Source of the DNA: Crambe crambe
Taxonomy: Eukaryota > Porifera > Demospongiae > Poecilosclerida > Crambeidae
Length of the DNA stretch: 64,000 bases
Direction: 5' to 3'
NCBI GenBank assembly: GCA_963924555.1
Contig: OZ004590.1
Span: forward strand, 7,308,001-7,372,000
In this document: piece after piece, positions 22,701 to 33,881 of the stretch
Layout: every line of letters starts with the position of its first letter
How positions within the stretch are numbered: the first letter of the stretch is position 1
Made by a program: the position numbers and the translations under genes
Notes under the pieces: generated by a model
The model's input: the letters and a program-made list of their open reading frames with translations, nothing else
The model's database searches: none
What the model was told of the DNA's origin: nothing

Positions 22701-24372
22701 ATATCATTATTTTTTTTCTTTTGCTGCAGACTGTATTGGATTATCTGGGTCACCTGACAATCCCCCAGATCCGTAAACTGTACCAGGTTCTGGGGATCCT
22801 TGCATTTACTGAGCTTGACGACAACTCTTCCTTGCAAAGTGAACTTCACAACATCTTGAGAAAACAGCTCAACCACTTTGAACCAAGGTAACCAAGGTAT
22901 TAAATATGTACATCAACATGATAGGGTCGTGTACTTGAGCTTTTCCTCTCCCTCTCCCTTCCTGTGTGGTAGGTATCGGCACATTGGAGTGATAGGGTCC
23001 ATCATGACCATCCAGCAAATAGCAAGACGTTCCGATGAGTGTGACATGAGTATCAGAAGTTCACAGACCTCTTCCTCTCAAGACTCCATTACAGGACACA
23101 GGCACCAAATGGTACTAAAGTGGGAGGGGTCAAAGGAAGGGGCAGGCTCCGCGAGACTAGGGGAGTGGTGCTTAATTAACTCCCTCGTGTTTCTTTGAAG
23201 GCATTGACAATGTTGAAGGAGGTGATGGACATGTGTTCTCACTCTCAAGAGTGCTACATCCTCTTCTGTGATGAGATGTGCTCCATAGCTACCGAGTTGG
23301 ATCGGTCCATTCTGACCTATCTCTGTGAGAGTGTGACAGGAACCTTTCAGGATACATTCTTAGTGGAGGCAAGTGAGGGAGCTCCTGATGAGACCGGTGG
23401 AGTTTCTGTGGACCTCCTTTATGGATTGGACGACACTGAGGAAGGCTCCATTGCACTCAACCTGCTGCCTATGGTAGTGCATTCCAGAGTCAACCCTGAC
23501 AGCTCCTTAGTCACCAAGGGGGAGGGGTTGTTTGGAATGGCTGCTCAGTTCCATCTCTTGAGGATATGTGAGCAACAGTTGAATAACAATTTGGAAGCTG
23601 TTGATGCTTTACTTGGTAAGTAAGTTAGGGCCCGGTTCAAGACAGGGAGAGGAAGTGGCAGTGTAGCATCATGCTGAGCCAAAAGGCTAAAAAAAAATTT
23701 GAAAAAAGTGAATGTTGAATGGGTTGCATACATTCTCATATAGACATTGGATGGATTTAGGCTTTGATGGTGCTCATTTTAATTTCAATTAGGTTGTCCT
23801 GTGTTGATGTGCTCAGAGAAAGTGTTCAATGGAGACTTATTTGAGAATTTGCCTGAAGTGCAGCGTATGGATGTCTGTCTCTCCATCTTTTATTGCATCA
23901 ACTGGTTTCGAGAATTGGTATGTGCCCTACACATGTAGCTTGGGAACAGGCATAGATCATGGGGCATACATTTATGACTGCAGGTCTGTGCATTTGCTAG
24001 AGAGACTGACGTTGAGATGAAAGGAAAGGTCTTGATTCGCCTGCGGAACATCACAGACCTACAAGATCGGCTGGAAACCTGTATGACAGGTAAGGCTAGA
24101 TTCCTTGACCCAGCCTTCGCTGTAAATTGACTTGGGGGTTGACCAATAGCCACTCCAGGATTCTGGCCACCCTTCATCAGTACGTCAGAAGAAGTGGGAG
24201 CATCTCATGGCAGAGGAAAGAGGTGAGTAAGGGACAGCAACAATTGAAAGCAATGACTGAAACTCTTTATGGCTGACGTTCTCTTTCTCTTGTGATTGTG
24301 TCTCTTCATCCTGCAGCACCAAGGGAGATGTGACCTTGGCCTCTATGACTGCAGCAACCATGAACATTGATA

Positions 24373-24462
<90 letters not shown>

Positions 24463-27187
24463 TCCTCTCTTTCCTGCATACAGGACTCTACAGCTATGGA
24501 GAAGATATCAACTCCTAGTGTACCCATAGACAGACTCCGCCCCTACTTCCGAGAGCTGGATCTCTCCATCTTCAAGGTCTTTCATTTTGGCTGTCTCTCT
24601 CGGACAATCTTGGACTCAGAGTTCCAGACAAGGGAGCAGGAAGAACTCCGTCTTCAGCCTCCTCAGTTGATCTTCCTCCTTCAAGACCTCTGTCACAAAC
24701 TCACTACATCCTTCTCTGTTTTTGGCCCTAAGGTGGGTGTAGCATAATAGGACAACATCATCTGAGTGGCATGATTAATGACCCCTCCCCCTCAAAGTGA
24801 TATTGACAACCCCCCTCTGATATATATCATCAACTTGTAGGTCAGTAAGAGTGAATCAGCTCAAGGTTTCCTGGTAGGTGACTTAGTAAGCACCATGAAG
24901 AATTTGCTGCCTGGACTCTGCGAACACCTGGAGACCACCAGCTCCTTCTTCCAAGTCAGGAGATAACCATTGCACTGTGTGTTGTGTGTTGATTCAGCAT
25001 AATTATGTCGTAGGCACAGCTGGTTGAGAATGATGGGATCCTGGATGCAGCTGCCAATGGAGCTGACTATCCACAGTACTGTCTCTGCTTCCATTTGATA
25101 CTGAAGGCCTTATCCATCTTCTTTGCCTGGTAAGAACTCAACTGTATTATAGCCGCTGACGGAATCTAATTCCTCACCTCAGGCCGTCCCTCTCAGACCC
25201 ACTTTACCTGGATGCTCTAAAAAGCTGTCTGGTCACCATCAACTCCAGAACTGGCCACACCTCCAGTCAAATCCCCTCATCCTTAGTCCAGATGGCCCAG
25301 TAAGTCGAAGTGTCTTTTCTCTGTCAGTAGACTCATTACCCTCCTCCACCCATACCCCACCCCCATCCTCCTCCACCTACCTCCACCCACCTCCTCCATC
25401 CACCTCCATCACCCACTCCACCCACCTCCACCCACCTCCTCCACCACCCACTCCACCCACCTCCTCCACCCACCTCCACCACCCACTCCAATCAGTGGTG
25501 CCTGCAAATACTTACAGAAGTTTTCCGAGTTTCTTCCTACGCTGACTTGTGGGCATGCACTTGCTAAAGTCATGGTGGCTATTTGTAAGACATGCAAAGT
25601 TGTGGATGTTCGGTCTTCCATCAGTGAGCTCCATCAATATCATGTGGCATTCATGTGACCATATCTGTGTAGGCAGGGCCTGTGGTTCTCTGCTTCAAAG
25701 TTCATGGAAGGCTGCAGAGAGCACACAACTGAGAAACACCGCACTGACTTTCCTGTTGAAGTACCAGATAGAGTGGGCTTCTGAACCTCTGGCAGTGGTG
25801 GAGAGTCTGGCCTGTGATGCAACCGTGGAACTAATGGGAGAAGAGGCAAAAGCAGAATCCAGCAAATACCCAACCCTTTCCACGTGCGTATGAGGAGGGG
25901 ATAGTGTAGAGCACATGTATACAGCATCATTAAATTCCTTCATAACTTTCTGACCTCTTTTTAATGTGCAGTGCCACGTTTCCATGGTTCTACCGAGCCA
26001 TGATGTTGTGCACAGTCAACCAACTCAAGGCCATACCAGTAGCAAGAAAGGGCACATCACGGGACAGCCAGGTTGGTAAGATATGTAATCATGGAGAGAA
26101 TGAAAAGTCAAAGTGTTCTTGTTGTGATGTTGATAGGATTTGATGGACAGTCTGTACATTCTCCAAGTCTCAGCTAAAGTCTTCTCCATCCTCGTCAACT
26201 TGGTTCAGGTGAGATGGAGAGGGTCTTAAGAGATGCACCTCTCAAATTTGTTGTTTCTTTCAGTCTTTCACTAAACGAACTGTGATGTCCACCTTGCTGA
26301 AGGTAAGTTGGAGGGTGTTTGGAATGAAGTGGTGTGGGTAAGCAGCTAGTGATAGTGTTGTGTTTGTAGGTGGGCAAGGCTTACATCGAAGCTTTCATCA
26401 AACATGGCATGCCCATCATGGACACCCTCTTCAGACCTCAGAAGGTATGTGAATCATGGCAGTATCCTTCCCCTCCCCCAATATCCCTCCCTCCCCCTTC
26501 CCCAATATTCTCCCCCCTCCCCCTTCCCTAATATTCTCCCCCCTTTCTCCAATATCCAATAAAGGATGATGTGATAGCACTGTTGAAAACAGTCCAGCAA
26601 AGCACGCGTTATCTCCAACACTGCTGCAGTCACTCCAAAGTGGCCAAGGACAGCAATCTCATCAATCATGTCCCCCACCTCAAAAGAGCCCTTGAAAAAC
26701 TTCTCTTCAGAGTCAAGGTTACCAGGAATTGGATACAAAATTAATGACCTTTCAGTGATGCTTCCAAAGTGCAGGAGTTGATGGTCAACCATAATTGTCA
26801 AGAGGCCTTTTGGGTGGGCAATCTTAAGAATAGAGATTTAAAGGTAAGTCGCTGCATGATGACGTGTGGAGTCCTAGCTTGTTGCTTTTGTGTGTAGGGC
26901 CAGGAGATATTGTCACAGGACCCAAGTCAGGCAAGTCAAACAAGTAACGAGAATGAAGCAGAGAGAAGAGAGGTATGTTGAATCCCCCCCCCCCCCCCCA
27001 CCCATGAATGTCTATGGTTATCACTACTATATCAGAGTGAAGAGGAAATAGAGAGTGCTACCACCAGCACTGATACCAAATCTAGAGGTGAGTGTCGTCC
27101 ATGGCATCATACATGTATTTACTGTCGCATGATGGTGCAGAGGATGAACTTCTGGACCTCGATTCCGAAATTGATGATGACTTCTAG
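19722..27187 (+). CDS. FANCD2: Fanconi anaemia group D2 protein
   Basis: Thirty-five coding exons: 19722-19773, 19824-19919, 19974-20041, 20092-20195, 20256-20381, 20438-20522, 20581-20705, 21107-21194, 21244-21431, 21488-21581, 21641-21808, 21917-22054, 22482-22613, 22730-22887, 22973-23111, 23201-23615, 23793-23917, 23984-24089, 24159-24222, 24317-24374, 24484-24732, 24841-24954, 25014-25129, 25183-25299, 25496-25623, 25673-25883, 25972-26071, 26137-26208, 26264-26302, 26370-26444, 26565-26717, 26775-26843, 26898-26972, 27036-27087, 27141-27187; 1381 residues (human ~1451). It is an alpha-solenoid with a basic N-terminus (MPGKRRSTG) and acidic tail ending LDLDSEIDDDF. Diagnostic stretches include MLSQLRWLDHLVNG, IINLLP-type SIALNLLPMV, INWFRELV and QEAFWVGNLKNRDLK. 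In other animals the FANCI-FANCD2 clamp is monoubiquitinated at one lysine during crosslink repair; here that position reads YRHIGVIG (Arg at residue 543). Weak donors (GTTGGT, GTTACC) at 26072 and 26718 are supported by frame and conservation. Confidence 0.95.
20994..21022. repeat. G homopolymer run in FANCD2 intron 7
   Basis: 29 consecutive G within a 401-bp intron (20706-21106) that otherwise shows nothing recognisable. Confidence 0.95.
21818..21858. mobile_element. Short foldback hairpin in FANCD2 intron 11
   Basis: Inverted repeat with arms CCTCGTCCCCAGGCCC and its near reverse complement around a few bases. The terminal sequence resembles that of the 98-bp hairpin at 55280-55377, so it may be a deleted member of the same family. 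Confidence 0.55.
22055..22481 (+). other. 427-bp FANCD2 intron with no recognisable content
   Basis: AT-rich sequence between exons 21917-22054 and 22482-22613; no coding potential, repeat or motif seen. Confidence 0.7.
22667..22691. repeat. C homopolymer run in FANCD2 intron 13
   Basis: 25 consecutive C in the 116-bp intron 22614-22729. A shorter C run is at about 26987-26999 in a later intron. Confidence 0.95.
24375..24466. repeat. (GT)n/(GA)n microsatellite that includes the splice donor of FANCD2 intron 20
   Basis: About 37 GT units start at the first base of the intron, so the donor GT is the first repeat unit, followed by about six GA units. Confidence 0.93.
25335..25490. repeat. Degenerate CCACC/CTCCACC repeat in FANCD2 intron 24
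   Basis: A C-rich, almost G-free stretch of repeated CACCTCC and CCACCCACT words occupying most of intron 25300-25495 up to the acceptor. Confidence 0.9.
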
Positions 27188-27351
27188 GGAGTATACAGTG
27201 TAATTGGATCCTGTTCATTATAAGCAAGTGTATTAAACCTCAATCTGGACAAGAACCTAACTCTACCACTCCATTTCATATCATCTTTATGCTGGACTTT
27301 TGATGTTACAGCGTACAGTACAGTGTACTGATGGCATGAATATACATCTTT

Positions 27352-27949
27352 TCAAAAGCCTAGTCTTTTCAGAAATCCTATCATTGCTAGTCTGTGGTTT
27401 CCAACAAGTACTATGCTGCCTGTCACTGCATCCACTCGCATGTGGACATGCTCCAGATCCAACTGTTCTCTTATCATTGCTTCCATCTTCTAGACATCCA
27501 CCAAAGTAATACATGCATAACCATAGAGTTGTCAACCAACCAACCAACCTTTATATCACCATCAATCTTAGAGATCTTGGTCAGGACCAATGTGCGGCCT
27601 TTTTTGTAGTCCAAGTAGACAGGGAGCTGATGGTGCTTGCTCCGGCGCACTCTGAATGGTATGTCTGGTTTCACTCCTGGAGGGGCTGGTCTCCCTGGGG
27701 TCAAAGGTCAATATCAGTCACCGTAGACATTGTCAACATGCAAGGAGTACCTGTTGGTGGACTCCACCCAGTGGGATTAGTGGAAATCTGAGGCACTGAA
27801 TCCTCATTTACAAAGCTAGAGGTGGCTGTGCATGCTCTTCTATATAATGCCCACCTGCAATATGTCTACAAAGAATTGAAATCAATACCCTTTTTAATAT
27901 AACATCACAAATTAACTTGGAGTGGTGGTAAGCATCTTAAGTTGGCCAT
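27352..27949 (-). CDS. MRPL49: Mitochondrial large ribosomal subunit protein mL49
   Basis: Four exons: 27352-27489, 27549-27694, 27751-27854, 27909-27949; 142 residues. The N-terminus (MANLRCLPPLQ, ALYRRACTATSS) is a plausible mitochondrial targeting peptide. The conserved core is GWSPPTGRPAPPGVKPDIPF, then RVRRSKHHQLPVYLDYKKG and KISKIDGDIK, and the C-terminal half has RVDAVTGSIVLVGNHR ending FLKRLGF, all matching mL49. The first exon junction (donor at 27908, giving 13 codons) is chosen by frame and is the least certain part. It converges on FANCD2 (164 bp between stops) and is head-to-head with pinin (91 bp). Confidence 0.87.
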
Positions 27950-28040
27950 CTGGGCAGCTTGGGTTGGAAACTTGGAATATTGAATCTGGAGACCGACCAC
28001 GTGATTGTTACTCTAAATAGAGCGCACCGAAGTTAACAAG
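27950..28040. promoter_or_regulatory. Shared head-to-head promoter region, MRPL49 / PNN
   Basis: 91 bp between divergent ATGs. A canonical E-box CACGTG is at 27998-28003, roughly in the middle. Confidence 0.6.
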
Positions 28041-30514
28041 ATGGCTGCTGGCGCTGTGCAGATGTTGCAGAAGTCTTTGATGGAGGCTCAGAAGAACTTG
28101 ACCTCCACTGATGACGCAATCAAGAGACTTATTGGTAGAGATCCCAACATCAGACCGTAAGTTAATAAGCTCTCCTTGGGATGTAGCATTGAAATTTGAG
28201 TGATCAGGTTGAAATGCCAGGCCATGCCCACTGTAGCCATGCCCACTGTAGCTTAAACAATAGAAGTCCTTGCTGAATTGCCTACAAGTGTTAAGTCTAT
28301 GGTATCAATCTGAGGTGATTTAACCAGCTGCCAACTGTCCTGGTTTTCCCTGGATTGTCTAGAGATTTGGCCACGATGTCCAGGGATTTTGTTTGTTAAT
28401 TTTTATGGCCGAATTATTATTGTAGTCAGGCAGCCACTTACTTGAATCATGTGACTGGTATTGAGTCTACAGCAACCATAATAATAATTATCATCAGGAG
28501 ATTACCTCCAGGGCTTAGCAGAGGGTCATTACACATGAGATTACCTCCAGGGCTTGGCAGGGTCATTACACATGAGATTACCTCCAGGGCTTAGCAGGAT
28601 CATTACATATGAGATTACCTCCAGGGCTTAGCAGGGTCATTACACATGCTAAATGTGTATTCATGAAAAGTGGTATGGTTGAAACCATATCAAACGTACT
28701 GGAGGCTACACTGTTCAGTTGCTATGGGATATAGCCAGCTGCTGGACTCCCTCATCAAAATTTTTAAATGCATAGGCCTCCTCGGAGAACAAGCGGCTCT
28801 GGTTCAGTTCCTGGGCCTGGGCCTGGACCTGGACCTGGATCCGGACCAGAAAGAAAGATAAGTAATGGTGGAAGAATGAGAGCTTGGTAAGACATCTTTT
28901 CTTTACTTACTCTTAACTAATCTCAATCTTTCAATCATGTTAGGTCCGGAAGCTATGACAGTCCCCCCGTGGCAAAAAGGAGGGATATGGAAGGAGGGAG
29001 AACACGGTGAGGATAGGGCTAGGGGTAGGAGGGAGAGCATGGCGAGGATAGAATTATGACATTCAACAAAGAGTAAGTGAAATGATGTTGGTATTTACAG
29101 GTTGTCGGGGCGACTGGGAATGGGGAGCGAAGAGAGCGAGGGGATGAGAAGAAGAGAGAGCGAGAGTGCTAGGTGGAGGGAGAGCGAGGGTGCTAGGAGG
29201 AGGGAGAGCGAGGGTGCTAGGAGGAGGGAGAGCGAGGGTGCTAGGAGGAGGGAGAGCGAGGGTGCTAGGAAGAGGGAGAGCGAGGGTGCTAGGATAAGGG
29301 AGAGTGAAGGATCTCGGAGGAGAGAGAGTGAGGGGACCAGGAGGAGGGAGACCGATGGACCAAGAAGGAAAGAGGTTGGCGTGTTACGGTCTCGGTAAGT
29401 TTCAGGAGTGGCATTGGAAAAGCATTATGGTGGATGTGTCGTTCCTTTGCAGGTTGTCTGGGAGGTTGGGGCCTCCCCCTGGACGACAGGAGAGTGATGA
29501 AGAGGAAGAAACTGAGAGGGTTCATAAGAGAGTTAGTTGCAGGATAATTTACAAGCTGCTATAATATTAATCACACTCACAGCCTATACTTCAGTCCTCT
29601 GTCATCGCAACCAAAGTTCCTCCCCGACCTACCGTCATTGCAGAGGATGAAAACAGCAAGAAGAGGTACATGGTAGTTGTAGATTTTCAAAATCACTGAT
29701 ATTATTATTATTAGAAACCGACGAATGTTTGGTATGCTAATGGGCACGCTCCAAAAGTTTAAAGAAAGTGAAGAATCAGCGAAGAAGAGTGACAAGGTGT
29801 GTGTTGCTGCATGAGGTTTGATGATGTTACGGCTCTTATGTATGTACAGGAACGTCGACGTCAAGAAATAGTGGAGAAAGTGGAGCAGACTCAGGAGATA
29901 GAGAAGGAAGCTGCCATTCAGGCTAGAAAGGAACTATTTGAGCAACGAAAGCAGCAAAAGAATAAAATAGCATGGCTGGCCAGACAGGTTGCAGCTGTAT
30001 CCATGGTGGGTGGTGAGATTCGGGTGGAGGGGAACATTGCTTTATTGATTATTTATTTATTTGTATTTAGTATGACGAGTGGACTGCTCATGATAAGATG
30101 TTGGTTGGTTTCATTAAGACCAAAGCTAAGCCTGAGATATATTACTTACCTGCTGAGCACACACCAAAGACAGAGCAGCTTCTCACAGAAACAAAGACTA
30201 AAATGGAAGGTATATATCACAGTCAGTGTACAATCAAGGCTATTGCTATCAAAGCTAGCCGTTTTATGAGAACTGAATATCGTTTATTCTTGTCCCTTCA
30301 TTACATAGAGAAGATCAAAAAACGACAGGAAGAAATTGAAGAACTTTTGGCTAATCAGCAAGAACCAGAGAACGTTGATGAAGAGACTGTAATGGAGAGG
30401 GAGGGGGCACTGGGTGGGGAAGGGGTAACAGAGGATGTAGAAATGGTAGGGGAGGGGGGAGGGATGGGGCATGGTAGGAGTGCTGCATCAGATAGTGGGG
30501 AGGCCTCCGACTAG
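28041..30514 (+). CDS. PNN: Pinin, exon-junction and splicing-associated protein
   Basis: Ten exons: 28041-28156, 28776-28886, 28944-29006, 29101-29394, 29453-29531, 29583-29665, 29715-29796, 29850-30005, 30071-30209, 30309-30514; 442 residues. The N-terminus (LQKSLMEAQ, IKRLIGRDPNIRP) matches pinin's N-terminal region, then a Gly/Pro repeat, SYDSPPVAKRRDMEGG, a charged Arg/Glu/Ser repeat, ILQSSVIAT, NRRMFGMLMGTLQKFKESEE, a long coiled coil, and KMLVGFIKTKAKPEIYYLP, all in the order seen in pinin. The tail is acidic and lacks the long Ser/Arg-rich end of the human protein, so this orthologue is shorter. It is expected in the nucleus with the exon-junction/ASAP-PSAP complex. Exon 4 consists mainly of about nine 24-bp repeats coding RRRESEGA-like units. 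Confidence 0.92.
28498..28648 (+). repeat. Four-copy minisatellite in pinin intron 1
   Basis: Four tandem copies of a ~37-38 bp unit starting GAGATTACCTCCAGGGCTT and ending in TCATTACACAT, with small substitutions. It lies in the 619-bp first intron (28157-28775), by far the longest of the gene; the rest of that intron shows nothing recognisable. Confidence 0.85.
29119..29366 (+). repeat. 24-bp coding tandem repeat in pinin exon 4
   Basis: The unit AGGAGGGAGAGCGAGGGTGCT and variants repeat in frame about nine times. The coded octamer RRRESEGA degenerates towards both ends. The coding strand is strongly purine-rich. The repeat lies between the conserved N-terminal and coiled-coil parts of pinin. 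Confidence 0.85.
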
Positions 30515-30662
30515 GTTATCTTTCAGATTTCTACCCTTTTCAGTTTTGTTTTCTCTTCATATATGCACCATGTAAACTATTGTTAAATGTCTTATTCTTT
30601 ATCTTGTGAACAATTTATTTCAAAAGTATACTTGTGAATTTGACGTTAAAAACTGGTTAAAA

Positions 30663-31073
30663 CTATGATGTAATGATTGTGGCTGAGATTGGTGATTGTA
30701 CTGTGGAGTCTGCTGCATCTTCCATCTCCTTAAGTTTCTTGGCGATTTCCTCTTGCTGTTTTCTGAGTGCTCTCTCCTCTGCTTCTCTTTCTTCCCTATC
30801 CTCTTGCTCCAGGTCTTCATAAATGTCTATGGCATACTGCCAGTCCGGAGTAGTCACTCCAAATGCATATGTCAATTTCTCTCCCAGATAATAAATTGCT
30901 GTCAGAAGATAATAGCTATAACTTCTAGCAACATTCCAGATATTTGATTTACCAGCCATGAATCCACTTCCTAACTTTTTGGTCAAGCTCCAGCTGTAAC
31001 CTGTCCAGGATTGTGGTGCGTGCTCGGTAGATTCACATTCTTCTTCCACCAGCAACTCTTCATCTTCTGCCAT
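30663..31073 (-). CDS. FAM177A1: FAM177 family protein
   Basis: A single uninterrupted exon of 136 codons, unusual in this intron-rich window. The centre contains LGEKLTYAFGVTTPDWQYAI, which matches the family signature (GEKxxxxFGITxPKYQYAIDEY in vertebrate FAM177A1). A Glu/Arg-rich coiled-coil segment and a Ser/Thr tail follow, and an acidic N-terminus precedes. The segment with Tyr/Leu/Ile just before the signature is moderately hydrophobic but not a clear membrane span. The function is poorly known; I make no claim beyond family membership. Head-to-head with TAF6L (96 bp); converges on pinin. Confidence 0.8.
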   Translation of the reverse strand: MAEDEELLVEEECESTEHAPQSWTGYSWSLTKKLGSGFMAGKSNIWNVARSYSYYLLTAIYYLGEKLTYAFGVTTPDWQYAIDIYEDLEQEDREEREAEERALRKQQEEIAKKLKEMEDAADSTVQSPISATIITS

Positions 31074-31169
31074 GAGAAATTTTGTTTATGGTGCGCTCGA
31101 TTTAGGATGACCTTAAACCTTCGATGGAGCGCGTTATTTGGAATGAATGTTGCACTGCACTGCCATGCC
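31074..31169. promoter_or_regulatory. Shared head-to-head promoter region, FAM177 / TAF6L
   Basis: 96 bp between the chosen divergent start codons. I see no strong known motif. Confidence 0.5.
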
Positions 31170-33613
31170 ATGACTGAAGTTTCAGAGCAGGGACGCTTTG
31201 TTAGGGTTCCCATTGAATCTATTCAGTTATGTGTGGATGAACTGGGGCTACAGACGTCGGACGAAGTTCCCAGCGGTTTGGTAGAAGATGTCAGCTTCAG
31301 AATAAGGCAAATTGCAGATGTAAGTGTACCATGCATACAATGAGGCATCACTCCATATCCTCTTCCACACAGACTGCATGTCAATTCATGAGGCATGCAA
31401 AGCGGAAATGTCTAACTGTTGATGACATGAGCAAAGCCATAAAGTACTCTGGACTGGAGGTGAGTTGTCTCACCATTGCAACTAGCTGCATCTTTTAAAT
31501 GTCTGGTGTTTCTTTTCAGCCACTCTATGGCCATCAGTCAGAAACTTCTTACCAATTTGGAGAAGTTATTCTGGACGAGGTAGTCCTAACGAAACAGAGT
31601 GATGAGCATGCCTTACCTAACCGGACTCCATCAATCAGTGCACTGTGGCAAATGGTGGAAGGTGTGAAATTAGGAGTGAAGGAAGGTGAGGGAGAGGAGG
31701 TGTGCTGCAAAGTGACTTGCTATTTATTTTTATTTTATCTCTCGCACAAAGGGTTACCAGAAACTGTGCAATTAGAGCAAAACTCTTCTGAAGTAAATGC
31801 AATAAATGTACAGGAATATCTATTGGTATACTCATTTTGATATTATTAATAGTCTCAGCAGGCTTATTTGTCATTACTTCTCGAGGCCATCACTGGGGAT
31901 GATGAAGATGAGAGAAGGGTAATATGTCATTTTTTGCAAGTATTTGTGAAGTAGCCATCTCTCACATGCAGATTGCTTTATCAATGGTGCAGACAAACGT
32001 TGCTATGGCAAATATTTTGCCTGAATCTATACAATACCTGTACCAAACAGTTGAGTCCTGATGATACGATACAAGATGACTAAATCAATGAAATGGTTTC
32101 TGTAGCTTGTTCGCTGGGAGGAGTTCACTCCAGAGCAGCTGTATAGAGTGATGAAGTTCATCTTGTCTCTCTTCAGAAACAGTGGGTTGTTTTTGGACCC
32201 ATATGCTCCTATCCTCTACCCTCTGCTCAAGGAGGTGATATTTTCCCGGACTTTCCTTGGCTGTGAGGGGGAAGTGCATCACTGGCAGGTCAGACAGATA
32301 GGGGCAGCTGTATTGGCCCAACTCTCAAACAGGTCAGTCAGTGTTCCCCCTTGGGATATAAATTCACGATGAATACTGGTATGCTTTAAATAGGTGTGCT
32401 TCCACCTTGAATGGGTACTGTCAGGACCTCTCCTCCCACTTTCAGCAGCTTTTTAGCCTCTCTGATTGCCCCCCACCTCCCTCCCTTCCTGTCCTTTATG
32501 CCGCAGTTCTGGTCCTCTGTCACCTTGGGCCTGCCAACATTGCAGAGTTGCTTCTCCCACATCTAGAAGGTCTGATGGTACATTTGAACACCCTTACTAA
32601 GCCATCCAATAACTCAATCACTGATTCCATTGGTGCTGCAAAGGTGTGCGAGGTGCTTTTGGTGAGTTAGGATGTGAAAATGTGAGTATCAAATTTCAAA
32701 TCAGCGCATTCTTGATCTCGTTTCACTAGCATGGGTGATAATTACTAGTATACCATAATGGGAAGTGAATGATGTGTGGAGCATTTCACCAGCATGGGTG
32801 ATAATCACTAAAATTACGTGTGGTGCAGCATGGGTGGTGATAATATGATGGGAAGTTTGATATCATCTTTCTATTCAGGTTGCCATGGAAGTGCTGCTTA
32901 CTAGTGAAGTCCAAGTGGTGATGCCCTCCGCAAAGGACCCCTCCTCCTCCTCTTCCACAGGCCATGGCAAGGGGGGTCAGCCCCCACTTCCTCCTAGCCA
33001 TGAAGCAAGCATAGGAAGGAGTTCAAGTCTAGCTGGTGGAGGAGAGGCCTCCTCTCTCTTTGGCAGTTCTTCTCTGACGTTGAGTGCAGTAGAGAGCAGT
33101 TCTGTGCTGGGAGAGATGAGTGAAGCTGGGAGACCTGTCAGCATGGAGGGGAGACTCCCAACCCCACCTCCTCTCTCACTCTATCAGTTCCTCTTTGAGA
33201 TATTTGGTGAGAGGCTGACCCTTCGTTTATTATCTCATCACAGAGACCACACCCTCTCACATAAAAAGCCACCAACGATACCAGAACCGACCACCAAAAT
33301 TGACCTTATAAAACATACCAACAAAGCACTTGAACGTTTCTTGAACAGAGAGGGTTATAGATCAATCCATGTCCAGCTTCCCCAGAAAGCCCCACCTCCC
33401 CCCTCAGCGCCAAGGGGGTACTACAAGGGCCGGGACCCCTGGACTTTCAGTATCCCTCGGTCTCTCCTTCCTGTGCCTGCCAATGTCTTGGAGCAACGTA
33501 AGAGACGAAAGAGTAGCATCCAGCAGAGGAGGGTTGTCAAAGGAATGTGTGTTGGCCAGAGGAGACGTTCTAGACAGCTGTTACCCCTGGACGTGGGATC
33601 ACTATGGATATAA
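31170..33613 (+). CDS. TAF6L: TAF6-like histone-fold subunit of SAGA-type complexes
   Basis: Nine exons: 31170-31319, 31373-31459, 31520-31685, 31752-31825, 31862-31918, 31972-32049, 32106-32332, 32394-32661, 32879-33613; 613 residues. The N-terminal histone fold reads GRFVRVPIESIQLCVDELGL, SGLVEDVSFRIRQIAD and CQFMRHAKRKCLTVDDM, then LEPLYG; the RFVxxPxES start matches TAF6L more than TAF6. A HEAT-type region follows (HHWQVRQIGAAVLAQLSNRC; LCHLGPANIAELLLPHLEGL), a Ser/Gly/Pro linker, a segment SLYQFLFEIFGERLTLRLLS resembling TAF6L, and a basic tail. The ATG at 31170 was chosen because it directly precedes the conserved core; in-frame ATGs upstream add unconserved residues. The intron 31686-31751 is inferred from a strong donor and pyrimidine tract, although its frame is open. 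Confidence 0.85.
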
Positions 33614-33881
33614 ATTAATAGTAATTATAACGCCTCAACCTCAATCACCTAAAATAGAAAAAAAAATTTTTTTTACATTATTGAAATTTTTCAAAATTTT
33701 CATTTGCATTGTTAAGACGCGAGACGTCACTTGAGTGATTAGTAGCTCATGCCATACCTGAAATACTTGTAGTTCCACACACAAATATGACAAAATGACG
33801 TGACATTGAGTGATATGATTACAAAAGATTTGAGTATGATGTACATGCATGATTCATTCTGCTGATTGCAGTCTCCTTCTA

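Noticed and set aside
22881-22901. Alternative FANCD2 donor (CCAAG|GTATTA) that might add a lysine near the ubiquitination site
   Set aside because: It would include an in-frame TAA directly after the first AGG codon, so only the donor at 22888 gives an open protein.
24306-24527. His-Thr and Val-Cys repeat proteins around 24400
   Set aside because: They are translations of the (GT)n microsatellite in an intron.
28498-28648. Regular repeat array resembling a CRISPR
   Set aside because: The units are directly adjacent without unique spacers, and the location is an intron of an animal gene; it is a minisatellite.
31661-31751. Open frame through the presumed TAF6L intron as coding sequence
   Set aside because: The stretch has a strong GTGAGG donor, a T-rich tract and an AAAG acceptor, and codes an unconserved Cys/Phe/Leu-rich peptide; it is more likely an intron whose length happens to be a multiple of three.
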